DNA from: Catonia carolina
Taxonomy: Eukaryota > Arthropoda > Insecta > Hemiptera > Achilidae
Assembly (NCBI GenBank): GCA_035578175.1
Contig: JAQMRL010000001.1
Location: forward strand, 54,893,553 to 54,957,552
Length of the DNA stretch: 64,000 bases
Direction of reading: 5' to 3'
Part shown: in pieces, positions 12,289 through 22,729 of the stretch
How positions within the stretch are numbered: position 1 is the first letter of the stretch
How the letters are laid out: each line of letters opens with the position of its first letter
Translations under genes and position numbers: made by a program
Notes under the pieces: model-generated
Seen by the model: the letters and a program-made list of their open reading frames with translations, nothing else
Told to the model about the DNA's origin: nothing
Database searches by the model: none

Positions 12289-12490
12289 CTCTTAGAAACA
12301 GTTGACAAATGTAGAGAAAAATACTGGCAACATTTAATTCGAATGAGTGAAGCTAGATATGCAATACGGGCAGTAAGCTATCTGATGGGCAAAAAAATGT
12401 CGTTAGACCGGGACAAAGATGAGCAAAGAAGTCGGAACAGGTCAGAAGGACTAACCATGACAGGAAAATGCAGAAGCAAAAGTGGAAGAT
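12289..12490 (+). mobile_element. LINE ORF2 C-terminal remnant
   Basis: The frame reads DKCREKYWQHLIRMSEARYA followed by IRAVSYLMGKKM, then GTGQK in another frame. The pattern K.RE.W..HL.RM.E.R....V.Y...GKRS is the tail of RTE-like ORF2 proteins. It is 5'-truncated and frameshifted with no intact catalytic region. Assignment rests on about 40 residues. Confidence 0.5.
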
Positions 12491-13017
12491 ATTCCTATAC
12501 TCTTCGCTGTTGTGTAAGATTTTTCTTTATGTTTTGTTCTCGTATGTTCTCCTTGGCTTCATTGAACCAGTTCGTTTACCTTCCATTCCTTTATTGATTC
12601 TAGAATCCTCTAAGCTATTCTTCATGATTACATTCCTTGATTTATTACTTAAAGCACAATTATACAAATAATAGTTTTAAAATGTTTTATGATAGTCAGA
12701 AGAAACCGTAAAAAGATTGGAATAAAAATGGAAAAATATTGGATCAATCGTATGAATCTGAGATCACGGACTTTTAAGACTTTCACAAAGAATAAAATAA
12801 ATGAAAACTACAGAATCAAAATTGCTGAAATTATGAGTTGAAAAATCTTTTAAAAATATTTTAACACACTTATTGTTATTGTAGCCATAAACGCTAGAAT
12901 TATAATAAAGTATTATATTTAACACTTTCAGTCCAATGTCTTTAATTTTGAAATGAAAAATATAACTTCAATATATGCTTCAATTATTTGCCAACAAAGC
13001 TCATTATTTTAATGAGG
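12491..13017. other. AT-rich noncoding DNA
   Basis: No recognisable feature. Confidence 0.4.
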
Positions 13018-13380
13018 TCAATACCGTATTATGTGAGCAATAAAACCCTCCACGACGATTTCAAAATTCCGACACTATAGGAGCTAAACGAGTCCTTGTA
13101 TAGTAAATTTCGCGAACGACTAGATGTCCATTCAAACCAACTAGCCCGTGATCTATCTAGCTACAAGGAACTTCCCACCTGTGCGACGTCTCAAGCGAAA
13201 ATGGAGTAGAGACCTCTTGATCTAAATAACGGATAATGTTCGTAGTTATGAACGAAGAATGTACCACTGGGTACCTCTTCTCCTTAAAGCGAAATTCTCC
13301 ATCGCCATTTAAATATCATACACGGAAATTGTGCTGCTCAATATACAGTACCGTAATAAAAATGAAAGATAAAAAAAATA
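13018..13380 (+). mobile_element. Jockey-like LINE 3' end (subfamily 2)
   Basis: The + strand reads IPYYVSNKTLHDDFKI, then LYSKFRERLDVHSNQLARDL, and in a shifted frame RRLKRKWSRDLLI with a stop. This is the Jockey ORF2 C-terminus, aligned with YVSNKTLHTDLK and RRLKRRWSRDMLI of J1. The 3' UTR (CAGTACCGTAATAAAAATG then AAAGATAAAA) is shared with the minus copy at 18596-18890 but differs from J1, so this is a separate subfamily. It is 5'-truncated, with stops inside. Confidence 0.8.
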
Positions 13381-15544
13381 ATAAAAATAGCTGAAAAAAA
13401 TTTTCCGTTAGCGACATATTTTCGAAATTGTAAGTTGTAGGCCTACATGGTCATGTACAAAATGTCCACCTGGAAAGCATGGTCATTTTCTAACATGCAG
13501 TATCAGGTTTATGCTATTCTCAGCCTATTAAATCAAGTTCTACTAACTCTAAATTTGTGTTTAATGTAATTATTTTTATATAGCTTTTGATAACAACATT
13601 TTTATAAAATTATTATTAACATTTCACATTATATGCTGTAATTTTTAGGAAAATAACAATATTTTTGAACGATATAATAAATATGTATAGAATATTTTAA
13701 AAAGTACAAAATTAATTTTAACCACATGAATAAAAATGTGTAATTGGGAAATGATGAAACACAGGACGCTAATTTTGTCAGTTATTGACCTTTTACTCAC
13801 GGCCTCCGATAAGCCCTATATCGGATTCAGCGTTCCATCCGCTGGACATCGAATAAAACACTATCTAGTTGGCACGGAAAACTACAAGCTTATATAATAT
13901 ATGTCCATAGATTGCGACATTAAAGTTTATCTCGTTAACGAAGATGAAATCAAATACCATGTTGCAATAGTGATCAACATTGGTAACGAAGTTAGTTTGT
14001 TACTTTGTATAAAAATATTTTAAGATGTTACCTGATTTGTTTGCTTTTAATATAAATTAAGCGGGTAAATAATTAATTCTTAATGCTCATTAAACAATAA
14101 AGTATATACTACAAGAACTTTTTTTCTCTTGTAAGACCAATTTTAGATGTTTCTAAAAGCTCTTTTTTGAGCCCACATTCTCATGACTCACTCACTTGAA
14201 GATTTCTCCTTTCTTCTTTCCACCCGAAGTTCTGTTTTTGCTCTTCATGGAAGCCTTTAAAGTTCTTAAATTGTTATCTATATTTAGATTGGTTCATTAA
14301 GTTTTCTCGGTTTATTCCGGTTTTCTCAATGCCCAATCTAACTTTTTTTAAATTTATCCGACCCTATAGGTCTATTGTTTAGTGTCTTAAAAATTTATTT
14401 TGTCAAATTTTTACAAAAATATTTAAAAAAAAAATTGGTTATTAAAATAATCAAAAATATTGTAAATAAATAGAATAGATAAGTATTTTGAAAAATGCTT
14501 GCATGCATTTTGAAAAAGAGCTGGAATTTTGGAATACACTAAATATCTCGGAGTTTAAAAGGTGTAAGGAAAAATCTTCTGAAATTCTTATCTAAATAGA
14601 AAATTTCAAGTTTATTTAGTAAAAAATAAAGGTAAGTACGAAATCAAGTTGTTTTCTTGTGAAAAATTATAGTATAGCAATTAACAATGTGACGATAAAC
14701 TTAAATGAATCGTTACATTTGTAATAATCTGGGAAAATATGTTTGGAACAACCTGAATTACTCAATCACAGTCAGTCCGACGAACAGGCTTAAGTAAGAT
14801 ATAATAAGTAAGTGAGGTACAGTATTGTAATATTGGTTTATACGGGAACATATCTATAACTTAAGGACAGGAATTAAGGAATGGGTAAGGAGGGTAGAAA
14901 CAAGGACTAAGATTGAATGGGCCTAAGGGGGTTTAAACAGTACAGGAGAGATAGATAATCACGTCCTGCAAGACAGGTCCTGCCTGCCTGCACGGTATTC
15001 TCTGCCTACACTTACAACACCATCCGACCAATAACATCTTTATTTTATTCTCCTGCAACGTGATTATGACGTCACCATCTGATATACAATAAATCTATAA
15101 AGCATTCTCTTCTTAAATGAGTAATGACTAATAATAATATCGAAAAATATCTAACCTGCAACATTAACGCCGTGTTCTTTTATTAATTACAACACCGACA
15201 ATTTATTGGTTTTTTTATTATTGTAATCGCTTTTTAAGTTACGTCGGACAGTAACGCGTCTGATGCAAAAGAAAAATAGTTAAACCAAGGTTCTATTTCT
15301 TCGTAAACTCCTGTCGCAAACCCTTTTCTTATTAATACTTTTTTACATATTACAATTTCTTCCGGATCTGATATAATTTTGAACGAATCCGTACGTGTTC
15401 GGATCGAGCGATTATAGATTCGAAACAGAAGTTTTCATTGCCAAAATAACGAACGTTAAACAATGAGACGTCTGGTTATTATATTTTTGTTATAATATAA
15501 ATTTTTTTTACATATAATACTGTGATTCAGACAAATAATTACGG
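13381..15544. other. AT-rich noncoding DNA
   Basis: No gene or repeat family was recognised. Slightly less AT-rich patches lie at 13785-13880 and 14870-15080. A perfect CRE palindrome TGACGTCA is at 15067-15074; with no gene nearby, its significance is unknown. Confidence 0.4.
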
Positions 15545-15725
15545 ATTTAAAAAGTTTCTATGAAGAACAATAACAGAATATTGGGTGGACAGAAGAAAGG
15601 ATACAAGCCTACAGTAAACGAATGCTGAGAATGTGGGCCTCCAGAAACATTCCGAGTGACCTCACGTGGTCTGAAATTGACCCTATACGAGAAAAAATTC
15701 CCTGATAAAACCTGCATGTTATTAC
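15545..15725 (+). mobile_element. RTE-like LINE ORF2 C-terminal remnant
   Basis: The + strand reads GWTEERIQAYSKRMLRMWAS, then RNIPSDLTWSEIDPIREKIP and a stop. The first part is the RTE W(T/S)EE..(Q/K)..S.RM..(Y/M)WA tail; the second is shared with the tail at 17931-18330 (both contain CTCACGTGGTCT), so the two are one subfamily. It is followed almost directly by the SINE C fragment at 15728. Confidence 0.65.
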
Positions 15726-15727
15726 GC

Positions 15728-15920
15728 GAGCGAATCCCTTACAATGGTTACCGTTGTACTTTGATGGTTGGGGTTCAATTAACCATACTATCTCAGGAAT
15801 GGCCAGCCTGAGTCTGTACAAGACTACACCTCATTTACATGTCATACACTTCATCCTCATCTCATTGGGTCATGGGGTTGCTTATTGTTCTGAGTTGAAC
15901 AGATTGCAACGTACACATAT
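15728..15920 (+). repeat. SINE family C body (head missing)
   Basis: It carries GTACTTTGATGGTTGGGGTT, GGCCAGCCTGAGTCTGTACA and TGAACAGATTGCAACGTACA in that order, as in the family C copies at 25465-25640 and 26551-26850. The tRNA-like head is absent, replaced on the left by the LINE tail. Confidence 0.8.
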
Positions 15921-15954
15921 TAGGAATATATAAAAAAAATATATATTAGCGTCT

Positions 15955-16338
15955 GCCCATAACAGACAGGTGGCGTGTTAAATTACGTGCACTCAATCTG
16001 TTAGTTTAAGGGCTACAAAAATAGTTCTGTCTTATCATATTATCAATCAATTATTATATGGCTAAATCATTTAAAATGAGAAAAGGTAGAGGTGTAAAAG
16101 ACACTAATCAGAGTTATCTTCTCATGTAGTAATGAATTTCATTTTACAGCTAGACTCCGTGGTAAATGAAGTGACTGTGTCATTTTCTGAGTGGAAAATT
16201 TGTACTTTTTGGAGGGCCTGGCATGCTGATAAGCATACTTTTCGTGAGGAAAGCATGGTAAACCACCTCACTCCTAGTTTTACTTAGAAAAAATCTCTAG
16301 ATTTTTAAACGAACCTTTCGGCTGATGACCTAAACAAT
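15955..16338 (+). repeat. SINE family D copy 1
   Basis: It starts GCCCATAACAGACAGGTGG and ends TTCGGCTGATGACCTAAACA. Internal family words include CAGAGTTATCTTCTCATG, GCATGCTGATAAGCATACTT and AAACCACCTCACTCCT. It is diverged at the B-box-like site. No convincing target duplication was found around this copy. Confidence 0.9.
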
Positions 16339-17095
16339 TATACCAGGGTATGTTTGATGAATTATTAAATGAAAATTTATCTGAGCAAATAAATTCGGCA
16401 AATAAAGAGAAGTTATAAAATTAACAACAAAAACACACTGCGGTAGTTTTAAATGTCAGTCTGTAGAGAAATATATTTGTTCTGTAGATCTTTAAAATTT
16501 TTCTAGAATATAATTTTTACCTGAAATAATAGTACATCTTATTGCATTTATTCTAACAAATAATGTAAGTAGTAAAATTTAAGACAAGAGTATATTCTTT
16601 TGGCAAATAATTTATCTGATAAGGTTCGTACATATTTTTAGTCACAACTAATAATATAAATGTAAGAAGAATTTAGATGACGCAGTACCAAACGTAAAAA
16701 TGTAATTCATTGTACAAAATTCGCCCAAAAGTTGGTAAGCCCTAATATATTTTGTTGATATTATCTAGAAATATTATGCTTATAATGTCAATAACATGTA
16801 GTATATTAACTATTTTACTTTACACAGCCGTAAAGGATTGTTTATTTTCATTTATTTTATTATTGCCCTAATATTTAAGTGAAATTTTATGGTATATAAT
16901 TTTTATATCAAATTTTTAACAGTCAAATAGTTTATTACTATAGCAGTAAAATGAATAGCAAAAAATATCAAATGTCTGGGTTACCATGCTGGAGATTTAC
17001 AGTAAATTACAAATGTAAGGAAAATAACGAGTTTTAATATTTAAATTGTTTGTAATAGTTTAAATTGTAGTGGTTACTTCTTCATCCAACCAAGT
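16339..17095. other. AT-rich noncoding DNA
   Basis: No recognisable feature. Confidence 0.45.
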
Positions 17096-17470
17096 ATTAG
17101 GCTGCTGCCTGTTCCGAACTCACAAACTAGATCATCTATCTCCATCTTCTCCTAGGTCTACCGATATCCCTTTTACCTTCTGGAGCACACCAGTGTGCCT
17201 GCTTAGGTATCCTGTGATTTGACATCCTTGCCATGTGCTGTCTCCAACTTTGGCGACAATCCTTTATCTTCTCGTGCAAGTTGAAAATACGTAATTCTGA
17301 CCTGATTTCCTCATTCCTTATTCTGTCTAAGCGTGTACACCCCTTAGTTCTTCGAAGAAATTACATCCCTGCTGGCTTGATTCTCCGCTTTTGGGTTTTT
17401 GTGGTTGTCCACGCCTCACTTCTGTACAGAATTACTGGAGCTGCCATAACTTTGTAGAACTTAAGTTTAT
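17096..17470 (-). mobile_element. LINE ORF2 remnant, post-RT region
   Basis: The minus strand reads LKFYKVMAAPVILYRSEAWT then TTKTQKRRIKPA, CTRLDRIRNEEIRSELRIFN, HMARMSNHRIPKQA and GKRDIGRPRRRW. This is the common post-RT block of many insect LINEs: FYK...P.LLYGSE.W, LRR..G.TR.DRIRN..IR..L, W..H..RM...R.P and G.R..GRPRRRW. One stop interrupts it. It is better preserved than its neighbours, so probably a younger insertion, but the RT active site is not included. Confidence 0.8.
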
Positions 17471-17930
17471 TTAAACTTTCTTGCTGGATTACCCAAAGTT
17501 CTGTTTATAGTCCCACATGTCCTCTGGAATTAGCTTAACTTCTGCTCTATGTCCAAATCAGAATCAAATCCCACATTACACACTAAATAACGAAAGTGAG
17601 ATTCTCTATCCATACCGGTATTATCCAGAACCATTTTTGACCGAACGGAATACTTTCTCATAAAAACCATTGTTATGTATTATTATGTAATGGTTCCCAC
17701 GTACTTAAATTTATAAATAATTATAGTACACTTCTTGTATATGATTGTGTCACTCTAGATTTATTTAGTTCAATCCATGAAACTTAAATAATTTTTTACA
17801 ACTTTCTTCATCAAAAAAATTACAGTTATATATTTTAAAATGTATATTTATCTTCTCTTATGTTTTAAACACAAAATTATATGATATTTACATTCCTTCT
17901 TTAAAAAAAAATTGACCTAATCTTATTTCC
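17471..17930. other. AT-rich noncoding DNA
   Basis: The left part may be further decayed sequence of the LINE at 17096-17470; nothing definite can be read. Confidence 0.35.
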
Positions 17931-18330
17931 TTTGTACAAGAAAAATGAACAACTAATAGAAACGGTTAGAAACAGACTAAAATTTTACGGACTCCTGTAT
18001 AGAATACGTGACAACCGATTGAGAAAACAAATATATATCATACTATTAATAGAACTAAGGTGTCCGATAAATGGTTTAAAGAAGTCAAAAAGGATATTCA
18101 GAAAAACGCAATAAAACAAAAGTTCAGACAACTATTACGGGCTTTAAGGGCGTCTATGAAGAGCAAAAGCAGAATACAAGATTGATAGAAGAAAAATAAA
18201 AACCTACAGTGAGTGAATGCTAAGAATGTGGGCTGCAAGAAGAGCTTAAAGAAACCTACAAAGTAAACTCACGTGGTCTAATATTAACCATAAAAGAAAA
18301 AAATTGATTAGTGTGTTCATTAAAATATAC
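17931..18330 (+). mobile_element. RTE-like LINE 3' end
   Basis: The + strand reads ETVRNRLKFYGLLYRIRDNR then LRKQIYIILL (RR..FYGHLYR....RL.K.I), a frameshifted WFKEVKKDIQKNA-like block, and TYSE then MLRMWAARRA. These are the ordered C-terminal blocks of RTE ORF2. The end shares CTCACGTGGTCT with 15545-15725. Stops and shifts are present, and no catalytic domain remains. Confidence 0.65.
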
Positions 18331-18595
18331 ACTCTCAACCTTTGTACTATATTTCATGTAGGTATGTAATTTATTTTACGCACATCGATATATTCACATC
18401 TATATCAAAATTTTTACACAAAAATATTGATGTATGGAACCTACACCGTTCCACATCAGAGCAACGACCAGAACTTAACAAACAATGGTTTAAGAGGAAC
18501 AAAAAAATTGATTTGAATTTTCCTATAATTTACTACATTATCTATTTTAAAATTGAATTTAAATAAAAAGCATTGATTTAAGCCTTTTTTCTGTC
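18331..18595. other. AT-rich noncoding DNA
   Basis: Contains an open frame of 74 codons with no family resemblance. Confidence 0.35.
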
Positions 18596-18890
18596 TTTAA
18601 TTTTTATTACGGTACTGTACATTGAGCTGCACAATTTCCGTACATGATATTTAAATGGTGGTGAGGAGTTTAACCTCCGACGCGGAGATCGCCAACCTCC
18701 GACGTGGTGATCGCCAACCTCCGACGCGGAGACGGCACTTGAAGAAGAAGAAGAGGAGTTTAAGGAGAAGAGGTACCCAGTGGTACACTCTCCGTATATA
18801 ACTACGGGTATTATCCGTTATTTAGACCAAGAGGTCTCTACTCCATTTTCGCTTGAGACGTCGCACAGTTTAATAGGTTCAAACCTTTTA
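18596..18890 (-). mobile_element. Jockey-like LINE 3' end (subfamily 2), interrupted
   Basis: On the minus strand it begins CTGTGCGACGTCTCAAGCGA, encoding RRLKRKWSRDLLV-like residues, then a 3' UTR matching 13190-13380 (GGTACCTCTTCTCCTTAAA and CAGTACCGTAATAAAAAT). Relative to that copy it carries an extra segment, 18674-18752, flanked by an 11-bp direct repeat. The shared 3' end identifies the same subfamily in opposite orientation. Confidence 0.85.
18663..18763 (+). mobile_element. 79-bp micro-insertion of a LINE 3' end, with TSD
   Basis: GAGGAGTTTAA at 18663-18673 is repeated exactly at 18753-18763. Between them lie three copies of a 22-bp unit, CCTCCGACGCGGAGATCGCC+AA (18674-18695, 18696-18717, partial 18718-18732), then GACGGCACTT and a (GAA)n tail. 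Translated, the last unit gives IANLRRGDGT and a stop, the known C-terminal ending of a common insect LINE (compare 3765-4035). I infer a retroposed copy truncated to its last 79 bases. Confidence 0.8.
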
Positions 18891-19274
18891 AACTATCTTA
18901 ATAATAAAGTTAAATTTTCTATATAAAATTAAATATTGGACCCACTGAAATCAGCTGATTTTCATCACTATGCACCAAAAAAATGCGTAGTAGGCTAATT
19001 ACAAAACAATAAACCTTGGACAAACTTTCGATAAACATGGCCGACAGTTATGACTACACATAGACAGTTTTGAATAATTTAAAGAATCCTGAAACTTTAA
19101 AAATAAATTTACCTAACATTCTATTTTATAGACAACATTTTCTAAATTATTAATCAATAAATGAATTTCATATCTCTACATTTCCAAATAGCAGCTTAAT
19201 GGCCTGCTTCTGCAGTTCACTTGAATCTGTCTTTTACTAGTCTTTAATGAGTTCATGATAGCCTAATATTAGTT
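18891..19274. other. AT-rich noncoding DNA
   Basis: No recognisable feature. Confidence 0.4.
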
Positions 19275-19912
19275 TTTTATTTCTATTTAGGAAATTTACA
19301 ATCTGTTGGAAACAATCAGTGAATGTGATAACACAAAATTTGGAAAAAATTAAAATGGTAAACAAGTGAGTAGAGACACAGTCCAGTGACAGAACTCCGA
19401 CGTTAATAGATAAGTGTAGCATTTAGAACACTGTATTGGATAGTCAATTACAGTACTACGTTAATACATGAGGTCCCGGCTCCATCGACGTTTAAGACGT
19501 CTTTTTGGATTGTTTGGGAGAGTCTGCGTAGCCAGATCTGAGATCAATGGGTTACGGTGGTTTACGAGTTTCTTCGAAAATTTTGTATATAGTTTTAAGA
19601 AAACGTCATTTATGTAGGGTACGTTTAGGTCTGAGTCTAGCGTTTTATTGGTTACATAATAGGTGGCGTTAACTGTCCTCCGTAAAAACTTTGATTGGAA
19701 ACGCTGAATTTTTGCTAATACCGATGGTTTTGCACAGCAGTAAAGCTGACTGGCATAGTTCCATATTGACCGAAGGTAGAAGTTAAAAATGGTTAATTTG
19801 GATGTAGTCGGTAACTTGGATTTGCGTGAAAGAAGTCTGTACAACTGTTTGAACCTGTCCTGGAGTGCCTTTCTCGTTTTATTCACGTGTACATTCCATG
19901 CGAGCTCCAATA
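19275..19912 (-). pseudogene. Jockey-like LINE ORF2 C-terminal fragment, open for 149 codons
   Basis: The minus frame at 19910-19461 is uninterrupted and reads LTIFNFYLRSIWNYASQLYC, RFQSKFLRRTVNA, YYVTNKTLDSDLNVPYINDV and KRRLKRRWSRDLMY before its stop. This is the Jockey post-RT C-terminal region, closely parallel to J1 residues encoded at 24850-25317 (IYCSLLKPIWTYGSQIYG, RLKRRWSRDMLI). The copy starts at the block equivalent to RLTW in J1 and has lost endonuclease and RT to 5' truncation. There is no ATG start, so the open frame reflects recent insertion rather than a gene. The 3' UTR ends near 19275 in AAATAGAAATAAAAAAC. Confidence 0.85.
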
Positions 19913-20581
19913 TTTAAATTATGATAAAACTTATCTACAAACTTTTAAAATCTTCAAATTAAAATTCATTCTGTGATTGAAAAAAGAAGCATGTCATTTC
20001 AGGTTATCATTCGTTGATAACAAAAAAAAAATAGAAAGGTTTTCAGTTCTTGACAATAGTAAACGTTTTTAGTAAAAGATTTTGACCTACTAAATTCAGA
20101 GAATAATTATTTTCTTTTAACGAAATATCTGATTGAGAAGAAATACTCAAAATCAAAATGGATCCAGTACAACTAGGCAGCGGTAGATTGCAGATCCACA
20201 GAATGGAAAATATCTTATAAAATAAGCCCCCGATGTTCCTTTTACGAACTTAAATCATGAATTATATCCGCTGTTTGCTACATGTGTGTCTAAAAGATGC
20301 CAACAAAATTCCAGGTTCCAGTACTAGTTGTTTTTTTAATTTGTACAGCAAAGGTTTAGCTTTAAACGTGTAGGGGTTTTGTGAGAATTTAAATGCTAGC
20401 CTGTTCCGGTATTAATTTTTTTTTAAATTTCATTAAATAAACTAATTCCAGCGTAGTAGAGATATTCCCAAACTTCTGTTTCCTGCAGGCCTATGTCCCA
20501 AAACCTGCTTGGAAATTCTGTCTTTCGTCATTCTTTGATGATGCTCCACACATTTATTACTATTTTAGTAACTGATTCTCT
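19913..20581. other. AT-rich noncoding DNA
   Basis: No recognisable feature. Confidence 0.4.
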
Positions 20582-20830
20582 TTAATTTACACTTGACTGC
20601 AATCTTGCCTTGTATAGCAATTTTAAATACTCTCCTCTTTTATATAACCCTTTACCCTCTATTCTTAAACGCATCTTTATAACTTCCAATTTTTGTTTCT
20701 TCAAGTGAGATTTTTTTTTTTTTTTTGGTTTAACGTCCGACTGTTCTTTCAAAGTGAGAGCCCAAGTTTCGCTACCATACAAAAGAGTCGCAACTGATAT
20801 TAAATTTCATAAAATATAATCAGTGAATAT
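20582..20830 (-). mobile_element. LINE ORF2 fragment split by a micro-SINE
   Basis: The minus strand reads LLYGSETWALTLKEQ (with a shift at the first residues), is interrupted by a short A-rich insertion, then resumes KKQKLEVIKMRLRI. The LYGSE.W.L block followed by KLE..EM..LR is the standard post-RT region of several LINE clades. It is truncated on both sides and too short for a clade call. Confidence 0.6.
20694..20759 (-). repeat. 31-bp 3' stub of SINE family B with TSD
   Basis: On the minus strand the stub is GTCGGACGTTAAACC plus 16 A residues (20711-20741), the exact 3' end of SINE B. The flanks TGTTTCTTCAAGTGAGA (20694-20710) and TGTTCTTTCAAAGTGAGA (20742-20759) are near-identical, as expected of a target-site duplication. 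The insertion splits the LINE frame around it. Confidence 0.7.
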
Positions 20831-20835
20831 CAGTA

Positions 20836-20992
20836 GGCCTTGTTCCTTAGTGGCGTCCTGTAGTGTTGTGTCACCGCAACTGGCCACTGCTTCATGGTTC
20901 CCGGTTTGATTCCCAGTCAGGAATGGTATTTTACATTAATAATTTTCAACTATCGTCTGCATCAGCAAGAGAAAAAACAGTTGGACGTAAAA
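20836..20992 (+). repeat. SINE family B copy
   Basis: Diverged tRNA-like head with GCAACTGGCC and B box GGTTTGATTCCCAGTCAGG, body with CTGCATCAGCAAG, and 3' end AACAGTTGGACGTAAAATC. The layout matches 32506-32670. The short head duplication near 20850-20870 may be a rearrangement. Confidence 0.75.
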
Positions 20993-21160
20993 TCTCCCGA
21001 AAAATTCTAATAACCTTTCGAACATTCTCTGAAAACCATGAAATTATTTTTTGTCTGCATCTCTCCGTCAAAACCTAACTAACCTCCGTTGGATTAATTT
21101 ACTAGAGTTTTATTTATATTCTGCTACAATGAAAACATTACTCATCAATGTTGTTGTTAA

Positions 21161-21275
21161 CCCACCGGGTTGGTCTAGTGGTAAAGTCGTCGCTACAAGT
21201 CAGCTGTTTAACAGATGATTTTATAGACGAAGGTTCTTGGTTCAAATCCTAATAAAGGCAGTTACTTTTATGCGG
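21161..21275 (+). repeat. SINE family C, 5' half (split by J1)
   Basis: tRNA-derived head: A-box region GGTTGGTCTAGTGGTAAAG and B box GGTTCAAATCC, followed by TAATAAAGGCAG. It stops at TTTTATGCGG (21266-21275), where the J1 LINE is inserted. The rest of the SINE resumes at 25465. The uninterrupted copy at 26551-26850 shows that the two halves belong together. Confidence 0.9.
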
Positions 21276-21416
21276 GTTATCGTGTTATTTTATAATTTTT
21301 ATAATGTAAGAGCTTTTTCATGTGTGCTAATTATTTAATTTAGAACTGTGCTTGTGCGGGTTGTTTATTTATTTCTTAGGTAAATATATTTGGACTCTGT
21401 ATTTAGTATATTTACT
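21276..21416 (+). promoter_or_regulatory. J1 5' UTR / presumed internal promoter
   Basis: About 140 bp between the 5' junction and the ORF1 ATG. Jockey-type elements use a promoter internal to the transcript at this place. I see no TATA box at a proper distance and no clear initiator, so the role is inferred from position. Confidence 0.4.
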
Positions 21417-22729
21417 ATGGATTCTGAACCTAACCAAGACTGCACTAATGGCAGCCATCATACCCTATTACAAGAATGGGATTCAGTTCCTGCTAGGAAA
21501 CGGCCAGCCCCTGGTGTTTCTAGGAGTGACCCTAGGAAGCTACCTCGGCCAGATTCGGTTTCATTGGAAGAGCCATCCGTGACGACAGAAAATCGATTTT
21601 CTGTCCTTACTGATCCTGACACACCTGCAAACCCATCCATTGAACGTGACAAGAAACGGCCACCAATCTTCCTAACGGACATTCAAGACTACGCCCAACT
21701 AGTAACATCGTTGGAAGAAGTAGGCGGTCTGCAATCATTCTCACTCCGGTCAAGTATCAAAGGTGTTACCATCTACCCAACCTCACCGTCGACATACAGA
21801 CAATTCATCCATCACTTGGAAGACCGAAACGCCCGGTTTCACACATACCAACTACAGGAACAACGAGCACAACGTATTGTCATTAAAGGACTACATCATA
21901 CCACGCCAAAAGAGCTAATAGCGGAGGCTCTCAAAGATAAGGGTTACGTAGTTCGAAATGCGGTGTTTGCAATTTCGAACCGAGATCGTACACCTTTGCC
22001 GATGTTTTTCGTCGATATAGAGCCGGAGACGTACAATGGCAAAATATACGACATAAAAACTTTATTATATACCAGGATTACAGTTGAGGAACCACATAAA
22101 CGGAGGGAAATTGTACAGTGTACGCGCTGTCAAAATTTTGGACACACAAAATCTTACTGCCGTCACCCTCACCGCTGTGTTAGGTGTGGTGGCGGCCACG
22201 AATCTGGCAGTTGTTGTAAAACGAGACAGTCACCGACCACCCGCGCAAACTGTGGAAAAGATCACCCAGCAAATTACAGAGGCTGCGAAGTTCATAAACA
22301 ACTGCGAGCTAGTCGAACCGTTTCACACAACCACAACCGAAACATACTTTCAACCAACCAGCCACACCGAAACCAGAAGATTTTCCACCTCTGCCGCAAC
22401 AACCAACAAAAACACCTACCCTAACTCCATCATCACGCCAACATTCAACTCATCAATTACCACAGTCTGAATCGCCGGTTTCAGTGACTTCAACACCACA
22501 ACCACCCACCTCACAGGAGAGAAACAGACATCATGCATGGACACACAATCATCGTCATCTTCACCCTCATAATTCACAGGTAGGGCCTCAATCTTCTCCC
22601 CAGATACCTAATGTTGATCAGATTTTAAATTTATTGGTTCAGCTAAATCAACTCCTCCAGTCTCTTTTCTCGCTCGCTACACACATATCCCACATTACAC
22701 AGTCTTTAAGTAACAGTTATGGCCATTAA
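21417..22729 (+). pseudogene. J1 ORF1, Gag-like RNA-binding protein, frameshifted
   Basis: The nucleic-acid-binding ORF1 protein of Jockey elements packages the element RNA. I start at the ATG at 21417 (MDSEPNQDCTNG); an upstream TTG at 21390 is unlikely. The frame is open to 22424 (335 residues). Residues about 80-225 form the Jockey ORF1 core (PPIFLTDIQDY onward). Three zinc knuckles follow: C235-X2-C-X4-H-X4-C248, C254-X2-C-X3-H-X4-C266, and a third where residue 276, normally Cys, is Arg (then C279, H283, C290). Between about 22305 and 22330 the sense moves to another frame, open from 22313 to 22729: a proline-rich linker, then a C-terminal helix-prone stretch (LVQLNQLLQSLFSLATHI). One net base loss explains it. 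Confidence 0.85.

Noticed and set aside
15067..15074. CRE palindrome TGACGTCA as a promoter element
   Set aside because: A single 8-mer with no adjacent gene or other promoter motif; expected by chance in a window of this size.
22084..22470. 128-codon frame overlapping J1 ORF1
   Set aside because: It is a shadow frame of the zinc-knuckle region; the sense frame there has the CCHC pattern.
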